From Sphingobacterium faecium (lineage in GTDB: Bacteria; Bacteroidota; Bacteroidia; Sphingobacteriales; Sphingobacteriaceae): a stretch of 64,000 nucleotides of DNA. The position numbers and the translations under genes were made by a program. Position 1 is the first letter of the stretch. Each line of letters opens with the position of its first letter. Of this stretch, positions 1 through 9,400 are shown one piece after another. The notes beneath the pieces were generated by a model. That model was not told the DNA's origin. It made no database searches and saw only the letters and a list, made by a program, of their open reading frames with translations. The stretch is from NCBI RefSeq assembly GCF_003054045.1, contig NZ_QBKH01000002.1, forward strand, positions 496,001-560,000, written 5' to 3'.

Positions 1-280
1 GAGGGCACGTATATAATAGACGTAAAATAAAATCAATATAATTTATTAGCGAGACAGGTTTTTCTCGTAATGGGAATCTAAAGTACTATTGTTCTTGAAA
101 TTTTGAAAGGATTTTATAACAAATGTGATACAGTATTCCTGTTTATACTATCTATCTATCTGTTTTACAGTCGATTTATTTTTGTCATATTTTTTAGACA
201 CCTGTTATTTTGTATCATAAAGGTCTTCGGGTTTCAGAAATTGATATTTTCTATATCATTAGAATTTAGTATAAAAAGAC
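1..280. other. AT-rich left edge, no convincing gene
   Basis: No coding region is supported on either strand. The only long open frame (103-288, plus) would start with TTG and encodes a low-complexity Phe/Ile-rich string with no recognisable domain. The stretch ends in a terminator hairpin, so it may be the 3' region of a gene lying left of the window. Confidence 0.5.
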
Positions 281-303
281 AGCCATAGCTGAATGCTATG
301 GCT
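281..303. terminator. Bidirectional terminator hairpin
   Basis: A 9-bp perfect stem AGCCATAGC/GCTATGGCT closes a 5-base loop and is flanked by an A-run on the left and a T-run on the right, so it can act in both directions. It lies 29 bases beyond the stop of the minus-strand lipoprotein gene. Confidence 0.8.
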
Positions 304-331
304 GCCTTTTATTAAATAACGGTTGTGTTAA

Positions 332-1051
332 TTACTTAGAGAGTTCGACGACAGGTTTATTATTGACACATTTTACGCCTGTCGGATACATATATTCACC
401 CACTGGGCAATTTGGTTTTTCAGCTTCAAGGATATTCTTTTTTAAAGAATTGTAAAGTGCAATATCTTTTTTGATTTCAGTGAGGTTAGCTGTCGTTAAA
501 TAAGGGATATAATCAAAGCCACAATCTCTTAAAAGTATAGTAGTCGTCCAATTATCTTTTCCGTTGCACGTGAGGTTATTCAGATAGTTGTCTATCTTAG
601 TTTTTACAGGAGTTATTTGTGCTTTGCTATCGGCTAAACTAAGATCTTTCATATATAATAGCTTGGCTTTTCCATTTTCACAGATAAGTTGAATAGGTGC
701 AGAAACATGCCAAATGCCTTCTTCACAGGGTTCGTAGATAATTCCTTCTCGGATTCCTGCATCTATTCCTTTAGATTCAAGTTCACGATATTCATTCCAA
801 AGTTTTTCAAATTGTGTTTTAATGCGTTTGTGCACAGGGAAATAGCTGTGTCCACACCAATAATTTGCCGCTTTTTCAATGGTCCAATCGTTTAGGTTCT
901 CGCATTTTTCTGAAGCAATGAGCTGCTCAATGGCTTCTCTTTTTTCTTTGGCTAGTTCACTCCATTGCAGTGAAGTTGTTTCATCTTTTTTACATGCGCT
1001 AACAAGTAAAATAAATAGCGTAAGATAGCTGAGTTGTTTGATCATGATCAT
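332..1051 (-). CDS. Lipoprotein of unknown function, 239 aa
   Basis: I do not recognise this family. The N-terminus is a type II signal peptide (hydrophobic residues 5-19, lipobox VSAC with Cys20), so the mature protein should be lipid-anchored in the envelope. The mature part is mostly charged and helical and contains seven further cysteines after the lipid Cys, which is unusual for a small Bacteroidota lipoprotein and may mean disulfides outside the inner membrane. A second ATG two codons downstream (position 1045) is an equally possible start. The gene stands alone between a 3' hairpin and a 5' inverted repeat. Confidence 0.75.
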   Translation of the reverse strand: MIMIKQLSYLTLFILLVSACKKDETTSLQWSELAKEKREAIEQLIASEKCENLNDWTIEKAANYWCGHSYFPVHKRIKTQFEKLWNEYRELESKGIDAGIREGIIYEPCEEGIWHVSAPIQLICENGKAKLLYMKDLSLADSKAQITPVKTKIDNYLNNLTCNGKDNWTTTILLRDCGFDYIPYLTTANLTEIKKDIALYNSLKKNILEAEKPNCPVGEYMYPTGVKCVNNKPVVELSK

Positions 1052-1148
1052 AAAGGTTATAGATTTAAAATATAAGAATTGGACAGAGTATCAGTATTAA
1101 AGTACTAATCCTAAAAATTTGGCAAATTCTGAGCACAGATATAAGGTA

Positions 1149-1180
1149 TACATGGTTAATAATCAATTATTAACCATGTA
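1149..1180. repeat. Perfect 14-bp inverted repeat
   Basis: TACATGGTTAATAA and its exact reverse complement flank a TCAA loop. It lies 23 bases past the stop of the minus-strand permease gene and about 100 bases upstream of the minus-strand lipoprotein gene. The stem is AT-rich and not followed by a clear U-run, so it could be a weak terminator, an mRNA 3' stabiliser or an operator. Confidence 0.6.
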
Positions 1181-1202
1181 AACGCATTTAGAAAATGAAA
1201 TG

Positions 1203-2129
1203 CTACAAATAATTTTTCCTTTTGAAGAGAATTTTTAATTTATCGAAATTAAAAATAATAATGGCAATGAAAATCAGACTATATGCCCAGTATTTATATG
1301 GATCTACCTGTTCTTGAAAATAGGTAACAGCCAGTGTAAATGCAATAATTGGGTTGATGTATAACATGATGCCAAGTGTCGAAGAAGATATTTTCTTTAA
1401 CGCATACATGCTTGAGAATAATGGTATTATGGTAAATAGTAATGCTATGATTAATATAATGCTCCAGAATGTGCCTTCTTGAGGTATTGGACTTTGATCC
1501 ATTATCATTTGGGGTATAATAAATAACGTACACATGGCTAGCTGTATCGCTAGCATATTGAGTTTGTCAAAACCTTGTATGATACGCTGTAAGACCAGAT
1601 AGAAGGCATATAGTGAACCAATCGTTAAGGACCATAATACTTCTGTCAGAGACCCCGTTGCTAGCATGAATACGCCGGCTATAGCAACAGTTAAAGATAG
1701 TTTTTGAGTGGTATTTAAGTTTTCTTTTAAAATGAAATAACCGCCTGCAGTAGTAATCAATGGGCATAGAATATAAGCGAACGCACCCGCTTGTACGCTA
1801 ATACTGTTGATGCAATAGATATAGGTGTACCAATTTGCAAATAGTAGAATAGCTGATGCAAGCGTAAGATAAACGATTTTAATTCTTTTATTCTTAGGAA
1901 GCAGTTGAAAATTGCGATAGTCTTTTTTAAGATCTCTTTTTCTGAAAATAAAGTTGAAGAGCCAAAGAAGTGAAACGGCTAATATGATACGGTAATGCAG
2001 AATATCCTCTGCTGACCAATTTTTTAACAAGCGAATAGGGACAGCCATAAATCCCCAAATTAAAGGACCTAAAAAAGCCGCTAAGAAATACTTTCCGCGG
2101 CCTTCAGTATCTTGTTCTTTGGTTATCAT
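1203..2129 (-). CDS. EamA/DMT-family permease
   Basis: Inner-membrane transporter of the drug/metabolite superfamily, with about ten hydrophobic segments in two repeated EamA halves; the first begins with a GPLIWGFMAVPIR segment like that of RarD-type proteins. The substrate cannot be read from sequence. I place the start at the ATG at 2129 (protein begins MITKEQ, 308 aa) because it overlaps the ridA stop as TAATG, a classic coupled stop/start. The frame could extend to a TTG at 2141, but that would lie inside ridA. It is the last gene of a three-gene minus-strand operon with ridA and a small membrane protein. Confidence 0.85.
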   Translation of the reverse strand: MITKEQDTEGRGKYFLAAFLGPLIWGFMAVPIRLLKNWSAEDILHYRIILAVSLLWLFNFIFRKRDLKKDYRNFQLLPKNKRIKIVYLTLASAILLFANWYTYIYCINSISVQAGAFAYILCPLITTAGGYFILKENLNTTQKLSLTVAIAGVFMLATGSLTEVLWSLTIGSLYAFYLVLQRIIQGFDKLNMLAIQLAMCTLFIIPQMIMDQSPIPQEGTFWSIILIIALLFTIIPLFSSMYALKKISSSTLGIMLYINPIIAFTLAVTYFQEQVDPYKYWAYSLIFIAIIIFNFDKLKILFKRKNYL

Positions 2130-2515
2130 TAATCTTTCCAAGCAATCACGGAAATTTCTACATTTACATTTTTTGGTAGTGTCTTAACAGCAACACATTC
2201 ACGTGCCGGTTGTACAGTGGTGAAATATTGTGCATATACTTCATTGACTGTCGCGAAGTCATCCATATTGCTTAAGAAAATGGATGCTTTAACAACATCT
2301 TCAAATCCATAACCTGCGTTTTTTAAAATAGCATCTACATTTTTTAAAACTTGATGAGCTTCATCTGCAACTCCTGTTGTGATTAATTCCATCGTTTCTG
2401 GAACTAAAGGAATCTGTCCAGATACATATAATGTTTTATCGGCTTTTATTGCTTGGTTGTATGGACCGATTGCTGCGGGTGCTTTTTCTGTATTTAAAAT
2501 AATTTTTTGAGACAT
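2129..2515 (-). CDS. ridA: RidA family enamine/imine deaminase
   Basis: A 128-aa YjgF/YER057c/UK114 family protein. RidA hydrolyses reactive 2-aminoacrylate and related imines from PLP enzymes, protecting them from damage. The sequence has the family hallmarks: the N-terminal TEKAPAAIGPYNQA stretch, SGQIPL in the first third, and the C-terminal RECVAVKTLPKNV block holding the conserved arginine. Length matches the family. The start is the ATG at 2515 (MSQKII); the frame is open back to a TTG at 2536, but the added residues do not resemble RidA and would overlap the preceding small gene. Its stop overlaps the permease start. Confidence 0.93.
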   Translation of the reverse strand: MSQKIILNTEKAPAAIGPYNQAIKADKTLYVSGQIPLVPETMELITTGVADEAHQVLKNVDAILKNAGYGFEDVVKASIFLSNMDDFATVNEVYAQYFTTVQPARECVAVKTLPKNVNVEISVIAWKD

Positions 2516-2525
2516 ATGTTGGTAT

Positions 2526-2657
2526 TTAGGATGCAAGGAATATTTTATAGATCAACGCCAATATAAAAACAATGATAGCTATGGCATTGATGATATGCAT
2601 AGCTTTTAGATTGCCGTTGGTGGGGCGATTGGGGTCTTTTTTTCTAAAAAAGTACAT
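2526..2657 (-). CDS. 43-aa single-pass membrane protein
   Basis: A short gene starting at an ATG at 2657 and ending TAA at 2526-2528, 10 bases before the ridA ATG on the same strand. The product starts MYFFRKKDPNRPTNG, continues with LKAMHIIN, and has one hydrophobic segment at about residues 22-41. A basic head followed by an LKxMHxIN-type sequence and one TM helix resembles small proteins found across Bacteroidota; DUF6728 is my tentative family, from memory. Function unknown. Tight spacing suggests co-transcription with ridA and the permease. It lies back-to-back with nagA. Confidence 0.7.
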   Translation of the reverse strand: MYFFRKKDPNRPTNGNLKAMHIINAIAIIVFILALIYKIFLAS

Positions 2658-2672
2658 GGAACTAAGTTACGC

Positions 2673-2704
2673 TTGTAAATTGATAATCGCAATGATTATC
2701 TTTA
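2673..2704 (+). promoter_or_regulatory. Candidate nagA promoter with palindrome in spacer
   Basis: TTG at 2673-2675, a 21-base spacer, and TATCTTTA at 2697-2704 (7 of 8 to TAnnTTTG). GATAATC (2682-2688) and its exact reverse complement GATTATC (2694-2700) lie inside the spacer and overlap the -7 box, a place where a repressor could block polymerase. The site is between divergent genes and might serve both. Confidence 0.45.
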
Positions 2705-2725
2705 AACAATCAAAAATAAAAGATA

Positions 2726-3838
2726 ATGAATAAACTTGCTATAGTTGGTGGCAAAATCTTCTCAGATTATGATCTGATTGAACACAAAGCTCTACTCGTT
2801 GAAAATGGAATAATTACAGCTATCGTAGATCCAAAAGAAATTCCAACTGATTGGGAGCAATTGGACGTCAAAGGTGCGAATATTTGTGCTGGTTTAATTG
2901 ATTTACAATTATATGGCGATGGCGATGACTTGTTTTCCGCTGAATTGACAGCAGCGTCTTTGCAGCGAATTTCGGATGGACTAGCTCGTAAGGGAACGAC
3001 TTCTTATATGATGACTTTGGCAACAAATACATTTCATGTTTTTCAACAAGCTATTCAAGTTGCTGGTCATTTTAAGCATGACGCATTATTGGGATTACAT
3101 CTGGAGGGACCATTTCTGAATAGTAAAAAGCGTGGTGCCCATCCTGCTGAATTGATTGTAAAACCTACGAAAGAGAATATCAAAGAACTGCTAGGCGATC
3201 ATCCTTCTGTCGTGAAAATGATGACCATTGCTCCAGAGTGTATAGATGACGACGTGCTTGAATATTTACAATCTTATGGACTTTTTTTAAGCGCAGGTCA
3301 TAGTGATGCTACATATAAGGAAGGCACGAAGGGATTCGATCTAGGTATTCCTACAGGAACTCATTTATTCAATGCGATGTCAGCTTTGCACCATCGAGAG
3401 GTAGGAATGGTAGGGGCAATCTTTAATCATCCTACAGTATGCTCTAGTATTATTTTAGATGGGCATCATGTGAGTTTTGAAGCTGTTAAAATTGCAAAAA
3501 AACAGATGGGTGAACGTTTATTTTTAATTACAGATGCTGTAGCAGCTTGTTCGAAAGGGATCTATCAGCATGTCTTGAATGATGGTTACTATTCGCTGCC
3601 AGATGGTACGATATCAGGTGCTGCTGTCTCTTTATTTGAGTCGGTTAGAAATGCTGTACAGCAAGTCGGTATCCCATTGGATGAAGCAATCCGTATGGCG
3701 ACTACATATCCTGCTCGATTGTTGAAGCGAACAGATATTGGTAATCTAAATCTGGGTAGTATTGCTAATCTTTTAATCTTCTCTGCGGATTATAAACTTC
3801 AGGAAGTGCTGGTTAAAGGAAAGTTAATATCGAAGTAG
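2726..3838 (+). CDS. nagA: N-acetylglucosamine-6-phosphate deacetylase
   Basis: Cytosolic amidohydrolase converting GlcNAc-6-phosphate to glucosamine-6-phosphate plus acetate, the entry of amino sugars into central metabolism or back into cell-wall synthesis. At 370 aa the length is normal. Visible motifs are HLEGPF (125-130), AGHSDAT with metal-ligand His192, GTHLFNAMSALHHR with His213, and ITDA with catalytic Asp270. The first metal motif reads IDLQLYG rather than HxH, as in other NagA proteins that bind a single metal. It would act directly downstream of MurQ (23.6 kb), whose product is GlcNAc-6-phosphate, and of any GlcNAc uptake route. Confidence 0.95.
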   Translation: MNKLAIVGGKIFSDYDLIEHKALLVENGIITAIVDPKEIPTDWEQLDVKGANICAGLIDLQLYGDGDDLFSAELTAASLQRISDGLARKGTTSYMMTLATNTFHVFQQAIQVAGHFKHDALLGLHLEGPFLNSKKRGAHPAELIVKPTKENIKELLGDHPSVVKMMTIAPECIDDDVLEYLQSYGLFLSAGHSDATYKEGTKGFDLGIPTGTHLFNAMSALHHREVGMVGAIFNHPTVCSSIILDGHHVSFEAVKIAKKQMGERLFLITDAVAACSKGIYQHVLNDGYYSLPDGTISGAAVSLFESVRNAVQQVGIPLDEAIRMATTYPARLLKRTDIGNLNLGSIANLLIFSADYKLQEVLVKGKLISK

Positions 3839-3864
3839 TTCTGTCGATACAAAATCATAATCCG

Positions 3865-3872
3865 TACATTTG
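3865..3872 (+). promoter_or_regulatory. Candidate -7 box for the GHL10 gene
   Basis: TACATTTG matches TAnnTTTG exactly and lies 36 bases upstream of the ATG. No clear TTG-type -33 box was found at the right distance, so support rests on the -7 element alone. Confidence 0.35.
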
Positions 3873-3907
3873 TAGCTTATTTTGAAATAACACATTAACA
3901 TTTTTGA

Positions 3908-5515
3908 ATGAAACATCACTTATTAATACTATCAGTTGCTTTATTTTTATTTTCATGTTCTTCCAAAAAGAATAGAAAACAAGAGCAGGTTAAGGGTACT
4001 ACTGAAGTTAAATTGCAACATCCGGATGCAAAAGATAAGCCTCTACGTGAGAAAGTAAAAAATAATATTGAAGAGAAAAAGGCTGAAGAGAAAAAAGAGG
4101 TTGTAGTTGAGCTTCCTGAAGTGCAACGTGAATTTCGTGCAGCATGGATCGCTACTGTAGCGAATATCAATTGGCCAAGTAAGAATTTCTTGTCTACTGA
4201 TGAACAAAAGCAAGAGGCTATCCAAATCTTGGATTTTTTGAAGAATAACAATTTTAATGCAGCTATTTTTCAAGTTCGTCCATCATCTGATGCTTTGTAT
4301 CAAAGTGATTTGGAACCTTGGTCTTATTTCCTAACAGGAGAACAAGGAAAAGCTCCTTTTCCATATTATGATCCTTTAGAATTTTGGGTTGAAGAGGCAC
4401 ATAAAAGAGGTATTGAGTTACATGTTTGGTTAAATCCATATCGTGCGCACCATACTTCCGGAGGTAAGCTAACAGAATCTTCCATGGCTAAAAAGATGGG
4501 TAATTCTGTCGTTCGCTTGAAACAGGGATGGTATTGGTTTGACCCATCGAAACAATCAACGCAAGATCATGCTTCACGTGTTGTGATGGATATTGTAAAA
4601 CGTTATAATATTGATGGGGTACACTTTGACGATTATTTCTATCCTTACGCAGAATATAACGGTGGTCAAGATTTTCCTGATAGTGATAGTTGGAATGAAT
4701 ATAAGAAAAGTGGTGGTACATTGACACGTGCGGATTGGAGAAGAAACAGTGTGAATACATTTGTAGAGCGTATTTATAAGGAAATTAAAGCAGAGAAAAA
4801 TTTTGTGAAATTTGGTATTAGTCCTTTTGGAATTTGGAAGCCAGGTTATCCAGCAGGTATTCAGGGGTCAAGTCAATATGATCAATTGTATGCGGATGCA
4901 AAATTATGGCTGAATAAAGGTTGGGTGGATTACTATACGCCACAATTATATTGGCCTATTCAGCCGGCCAAACAGAGTTTTACGACTTTGCTAAAATGGT
5001 GGGAGAGTGAAAACACGATGCGCAGGCATTTGTGGCCCGGCATTAATACTGTGGGTAAACGTACGGCAGAATATTCTACTGAGATCGTCAATCAAATTGC
5101 GGCAATGCGCAACATTGTTCCGGATAGCAAAGGTATTGTTCATTGGAGTTTAGCAGGTTTGACCAAAAATCCTAGTATGGCAAAAGCTATTTTTGAAGGT
5201 CCATACCAAAATAAGGTGTTGATTCCTAGGACACCTTGGCTGAATGCAAATCCGATGTTGAAACCAACTTTGTTGTTGACTTCAGAGAAAGATTTTATGT
5301 TTGCAAAATGGCAACACAAGCAGATTGACCAAGTGTTTCATTGGGTTCTTTATACCAATTATGGAGGAGAATGGTCTTATGATATTCTAGATCCATCGAT
5401 AACAGCTCGAGAGCTTTCGAAAACTAAGAATGGCAAAAAGCTGCAATATGTTGCGGTTAAAGCGGTGGATAGATTGAGTAATGAAAGTCCATATATTGCT
5501 GAAAAGATTAAGTAA
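3908..5515 (+). CDS. GHL10 (DUF187-type) glycoside hydrolase-like lipoprotein
   Basis: A 535-aa envelope lipoprotein: hydrophobic signal, lipobox LFSC with Cys17, then a lysine/glutamate-rich linker to about residue 75. The GHL10 domain follows, starting REFRAAWIATVANINWPS, with the typical FQVRPSSDALY, VWLNPYRAHH and DGVHFDDYFYPY segments of the family's TIM barrel. The C-terminal 120 residues look like a beta-rich domain. Family members such as YngK occur near cell-wall and polysaccharide genes; the substrate is not settled. It has its own terminator directly downstream, so it is probably a single-gene unit. Confidence 0.85.
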   Translation: MKHHLLILSVALFLFSCSSKKNRKQEQVKGTTEVKLQHPDAKDKPLREKVKNNIEEKKAEEKKEVVVELPEVQREFRAAWIATVANINWPSKNFLSTDEQKQEAIQILDFLKNNNFNAAIFQVRPSSDALYQSDLEPWSYFLTGEQGKAPFPYYDPLEFWVEEAHKRGIELHVWLNPYRAHHTSGGKLTESSMAKKMGNSVVRLKQGWYWFDPSKQSTQDHASRVVMDIVKRYNIDGVHFDDYFYPYAEYNGGQDFPDSDSWNEYKKSGGTLTRADWRRNSVNTFVERIYKEIKAEKNFVKFGISPFGIWKPGYPAGIQGSSQYDQLYADAKLWLNKGWVDYYTPQLYWPIQPAKQSFTTLLKWWESENTMRRHLWPGINTVGKRTAEYSTEIVNQIAAMRNIVPDSKGIVHWSLAGLTKNPSMAKAIFEGPYQNKVLIPRTPWLNANPMLKPTLLLTSEKDFMFAKWQHKQIDQVFHWVLYTNYGGEWSYDILDPSITARELSKTKNGKKLQYVAVKAVDRLSNESPYIAEKIK

Positions 5516-5530
5516 TCTAAAAAATATTAA

Positions 5531-5561
5531 AAAAGGGTTATCCAACTTGGATAACCCTTTT
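5531..5561 (+). terminator. Rho-independent terminator
   Basis: GGGTTATCC (5535-5543) pairs with GGATAACCC (5549-5557) around a 5-base loop, extended by A/T pairs and followed by a T-run. It lies 16 bases after the GHL10 stop. Confidence 0.9.
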
Positions 5562-5674
5562 TTTGTAAAGTATGATTTTGGTCGATCATGTCGTCTATGA
5601 ATGGAAGTCATGGATGTAATTGCTTGATCGTGATCGATTAGGAATTGATTTTTTTCTAAAGTATATTTAATTAT

Positions 5675-6223
5675 ATGGAAGAAATTTATAAAAAAGCTGG
5701 TGAGTCTGTTATACGGATGTCTCAGTTAATGTTACCCTCCAATGCCAATTTTGGAGGTAAAATTCATGGTGGATATGTGCTTTCTTTGATGGATCAAATT
5801 GCTTTTGCAGTAGCCTCAAAATTTTCTGGACATTATTGTGTGACAGCATCGGTTGGAAAAGTTAATTTTTTAAAACCGATTGAAGTAGGGGAATTGATTA
5901 CGCTTATAGCTTCGGTAAACTATGTTGGCAATACTTCTATGGAAGTCGGTATTCGTGTTGAATCCATGAATATTCAATCTGGTGAAATAAAGCATTGCAA
6001 CTCTTCTTATTTTACGATGGTGGCAAAAGATGAGCATGGACATTCTGTTCGTGTTCCGCGTTTGATATTGTCGAATGAAAAAGAGGTGTTTCGGTTTTAT
6101 AAAAGTATCATTAAAATTGAGATTGATAAAGAAAGGGAGCGCGCAATACTTGATTTGGAATCTGATTCGGAGGAACAGTTAAATTATATCAGGGAACGCT
6201 ATGATGTTAAGATCATGTTGTAA
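5675..6223 (+). CDS. Acyl-CoA thioesterase, hotdog fold
   Basis: A 182-aa protein of the YciA/BFIT-type acyl-CoA hydrolase group, which cleaves acyl-CoA to free acid and CoA in the cytosol. The signature is PSNANFGGKIHGGYVLSLMD: Asn24 and the GGxIHGG turn followed by Asp40, the usual catalytic Asp on the hotdog central helix. The last 45 residues are a charged tail beyond the typical fold. It sits between the GHL10 terminator and the first SusC gene, with 243 bases before SusC, so it is probably transcribed alone. Confidence 0.88.
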   Translation: MEEIYKKAGESVIRMSQLMLPSNANFGGKIHGGYVLSLMDQIAFAVASKFSGHYCVTASVGKVNFLKPIEVGELITLIASVNYVGNTSMEVGIRVESMNIQSGEIKHCNSSYFTMVAKDEHGHSVRVPRLILSNEKEVFRFYKSIIKIEIDKERERAILDLESDSEEQLNYIRERYDVKIML

Positions 6224-6289
6224 TGATTTTTCTTTTTATGTTCAATTTGTGCGCATTTCTGCATTTTGTTTTTTAATTTTTTGCTTGAT

Positions 6290-6303
6290 TCAATCGATTG
6301 TGT
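6290..6303. promoter_or_regulatory. Palindromic operator candidate (LacI type), copy 1
   Basis: TCAATCGATTGTGT contains the perfect palindrome CAATCGATTG, the core form typical of LacI-family operators. The identical 14 bases occur on the minus strand at 44903-44890, upstream of the MFS/GH123 operon. Here it lies 62 bases upstream of the candidate -33 box of the first SusC gene. Confidence 0.55.
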
Positions 6304-6364
6304 TACAAAGAGATGATTTAGGGTTGTGTTTTAAGGCATATTATTAAAATAATTACGCATAATC

Positions 6365-6395
6365 TTGCAAAGCTTGGAACCTTTTTATACTATTG
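6365..6395 (+). promoter_or_regulatory. Candidate promoter of first SusCD pair
   Basis: TTG at 6365-6367, a 20-base spacer, and TACTATTG at 6388-6395 (one mismatch to TAnnTTTG). The implied 5' leader of about 65 bases holds a short hairpin, TCGGG (6418-6422) with CCCGA (6431-6435). Confidence 0.45.
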
Positions 6396-6466
6396 TAGTG
6401 TAATGGTCAGAAACCAGTCGGGAAAAATCACCCGATTTAACAATTGCAACTAACTAAATTATTATT

Positions 6467-9400
6467 ATGAATAAAAAATTACTCTTATTCTGTTCTGGAG
6501 TGATGTTATCTACCAGCTTGTGGGCGCAAACGAAAACTATTTCGGGCAAAGTGACCAATGCATCTGATGGAACATCCCTGTCGAATGTGACTGTCAGTAT
6601 TAAAGGTAAAGCAGTCAGTACACAAACTAATCCAGATGGAAGTTTTACAATAAAAGCTGAACCTGGAGACGTCCTCATCTTTAGTGCTATTGGTTCTAAG
6701 TCAACACAGCAAATCATTGGTTCTAGTTCTACCATCAATATTGCGCTTTCTGGAAGTGAAGAAGCCTTGGGTGAGGTTGTTGTCACAGCTATGGGGATAA
6801 AAAAGGAGAAAAAAGCTCTGGGATATGCTGTTCAAGATATCAAAGCTGATGAGTTGATGAAGAATAAAAATCCAAATGTAATCAATTCTTTAAATGGAAA
6901 GATAGCAGGTGTAAATGTAACCAATTCTGGAGGTTCACCAGGTGGTTCGGCATCTATTGTGATTCGTGGTGGAACATCGTTGGAAAGAGATAACCAACCA
7001 CTTTTTGTGATTGATGGAATGCCAATGGATAATTCAACTGGACAAGGTGATAATTCAGCATTTGATGGAAATACAAATATTTCAACGACAAATGGTAACC
7101 GTGCATTAGATATTAATCCTGAGGATATTGAGTCTATTTCAGTATTGAAAGGTCCAGCTGCAGCAGCGCTTTATGGTTTAAGAGCAGCGGCTGGCGCTGT
7201 GGTGATTACAACAAAGAAGGGGAAAGAGGGTGCGACATCTATTGGTATTAATTCACGTATTGGAACTAATTGGGTCAATCGTTTACCAAAACAACAAGAT
7301 AAATATAAGCAAGGATCATATTACAACGGTTTATTTATTCCTGAAACTAACTTATCTTGGGGTGATGCTTTTAAAGATGGAGAGAAAATCTATAATAACA
7401 TGGAGGATTTCTATCAAACTGCAACTACCTATGATAATTCATTTAATGTTTCTGGTGGATCTGCAAAGGGTAATTTCTATCTATCGGGCTCAAATATTAA
7501 GCAGACCGGGGTTGTGCCAACAACAGATTTCGACCGAACTACCTTTCGATTTAACGCAGAGCAGAAAACAGATGTCTTCACCTTTGGTGCAAATGCTTCT
7601 TTTGCACGTTCTTCAACTCGTAAAACTTTAACTGGCTCTGGTTTATGGGGTGGATCAGGTTCTGGTTATATGGAATCTATAATTGCCTGGCCGAGAAATT
7701 CAAATATGCGTGATTGGATAAACCTTGATGGTTCGCAGCATTTACTATTGCCAAATATTCCATTGTTAGATAATGCGGATAATCCATATTGGACTATTAA
7801 TAAGAATCCACAAAATGATAAAACAGATCGTTTTTTAGGTACTGCCTATGCTTCTGCTAAAATTACGAGTTGGTTAGATGCTACCTATCGTCTAGGTATC
7901 GATAATTATACAACTGATTTTAGTACATTGATTTCTCCTGGATCTGCAGTTAAATTAGCGTGGCAGAATGGAATGCTTTCTGAAGGGAAAAGACAATATT
8001 CTTATTTGAATTCAAATTTTATGTTAAATTTCCATAAGGTATTTGCTGAAGACTGGGATTTAAACTTATTGTTAGGGAGTTCTGCAGAGGATACTCACAT
8101 ACAGGCAAACTCGTTACGTGCGGAAAATTTTTCTATTCCAAATTTTCAAAGTATTAATAATGCTGAAAATGGAGATAAATACTTAAATCAAGTCATTACA
8201 GATAAACGATTATTAGGTGTTTATGGAGAATTTAGAGCTGGGTATAAAAATTTGGCTTTCTTTAGTTTTACTGGAAGAAATGATTGGTCATCAACTTTGC
8301 CAATTCAAAATCGTTCTTTTTTCTACCCCTCTGTTTCAGGAAGTTTAATTTTCACAGAGTTATTGGAAAAAAATGATATTTTATCATTTGGAAAATTACG
8401 AGCATCGTATGCTCAAGTAGGAAAAGATGCTCCAGCATATCAAACGAATACTTATTTGTTTGGACCTGCATTAACAATAGGTGGAGGCTATAGAAATGCT
8501 TGGACAAGAGGAAATGATCAACTAAAGCCAGAAACAACCACCTCTACGGAATTTGGTACGGAATTGAAATTCTTAAAAAATAGATTAGGGTTGGATTTTA
8601 CATACTATCAAAATAATTCAAAAGATCAAATCTTACAACCTCGTGTTTCAAATGCTACAGGATATATTTTAAGTTATGTAAATACAGGTGAGATTGAAAA
8701 TAAGGGTTTTGAAATTTCGTTGAATGCAACTCCAATAAAACGCGATCATTTCAGTTGGGACTTAATGTTGAATTTTTCACATAATAAAGGTGTTGTTAAA
8801 TCTCTTCCTGCATCGTTGCCAATTTTATATGTTACAGATGTGCAGGTAGGTAATGGGAAAGCTGCCTCATTTGGTAATGGCAATTTTATGGGACTTTCGG
8901 GTTCAACATGGCAGAAAGATACAGATGGAAATCTTTTATTAGATTGGGAAACGGGAAACCCATTGACATCCACATTGACCACTACACCAATTGGTAATCG
9001 TGAACCTGATTTTATTGGAGGATTAACTAATAATTTCACTTACAAAAATTGGGATTTTTCGTTTTTATTTGATTTCCGTAAAGGAGGAGATGTATTGAAT
9101 GGGACAGAGTATTTAATGACAACTTATGGTCTTAGTAAAGAAACAGAAAATAGAGGCCAGACAATTACATTCACAGGAAAATCTTTAAATCCAACAACAA
9201 AAGAATATGAAACAGTAACACGTGAAGTTGTTGCTACAGAAAAGTATTATAGAGATATTTATGCAAATAATACACCTTTTTTTGTTGAAGAGGTTAATTG
9301 GTTGCGTTTGCGTTCAGTTTCATTGACTTATAGTTTGCCTTCATCTGTTTTAAAAAGATCAAAAGTTTTCAAAGCTGCATCTTTTAATGTAACTGGGACA

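Noticed and set aside
103..288. 61-residue plus-strand open frame at the left edge
   Set aside because: TTG start, very high Phe/Ile content from AT-rich DNA, no family resemblance and no ribosome-site or operon context.
2130..2141. Longer EamA permease starting at TTG 2141
   Set aside because: The ATG at 2129 gives a TAATG overlap with ridA, and the added four residues would sit inside ridA.
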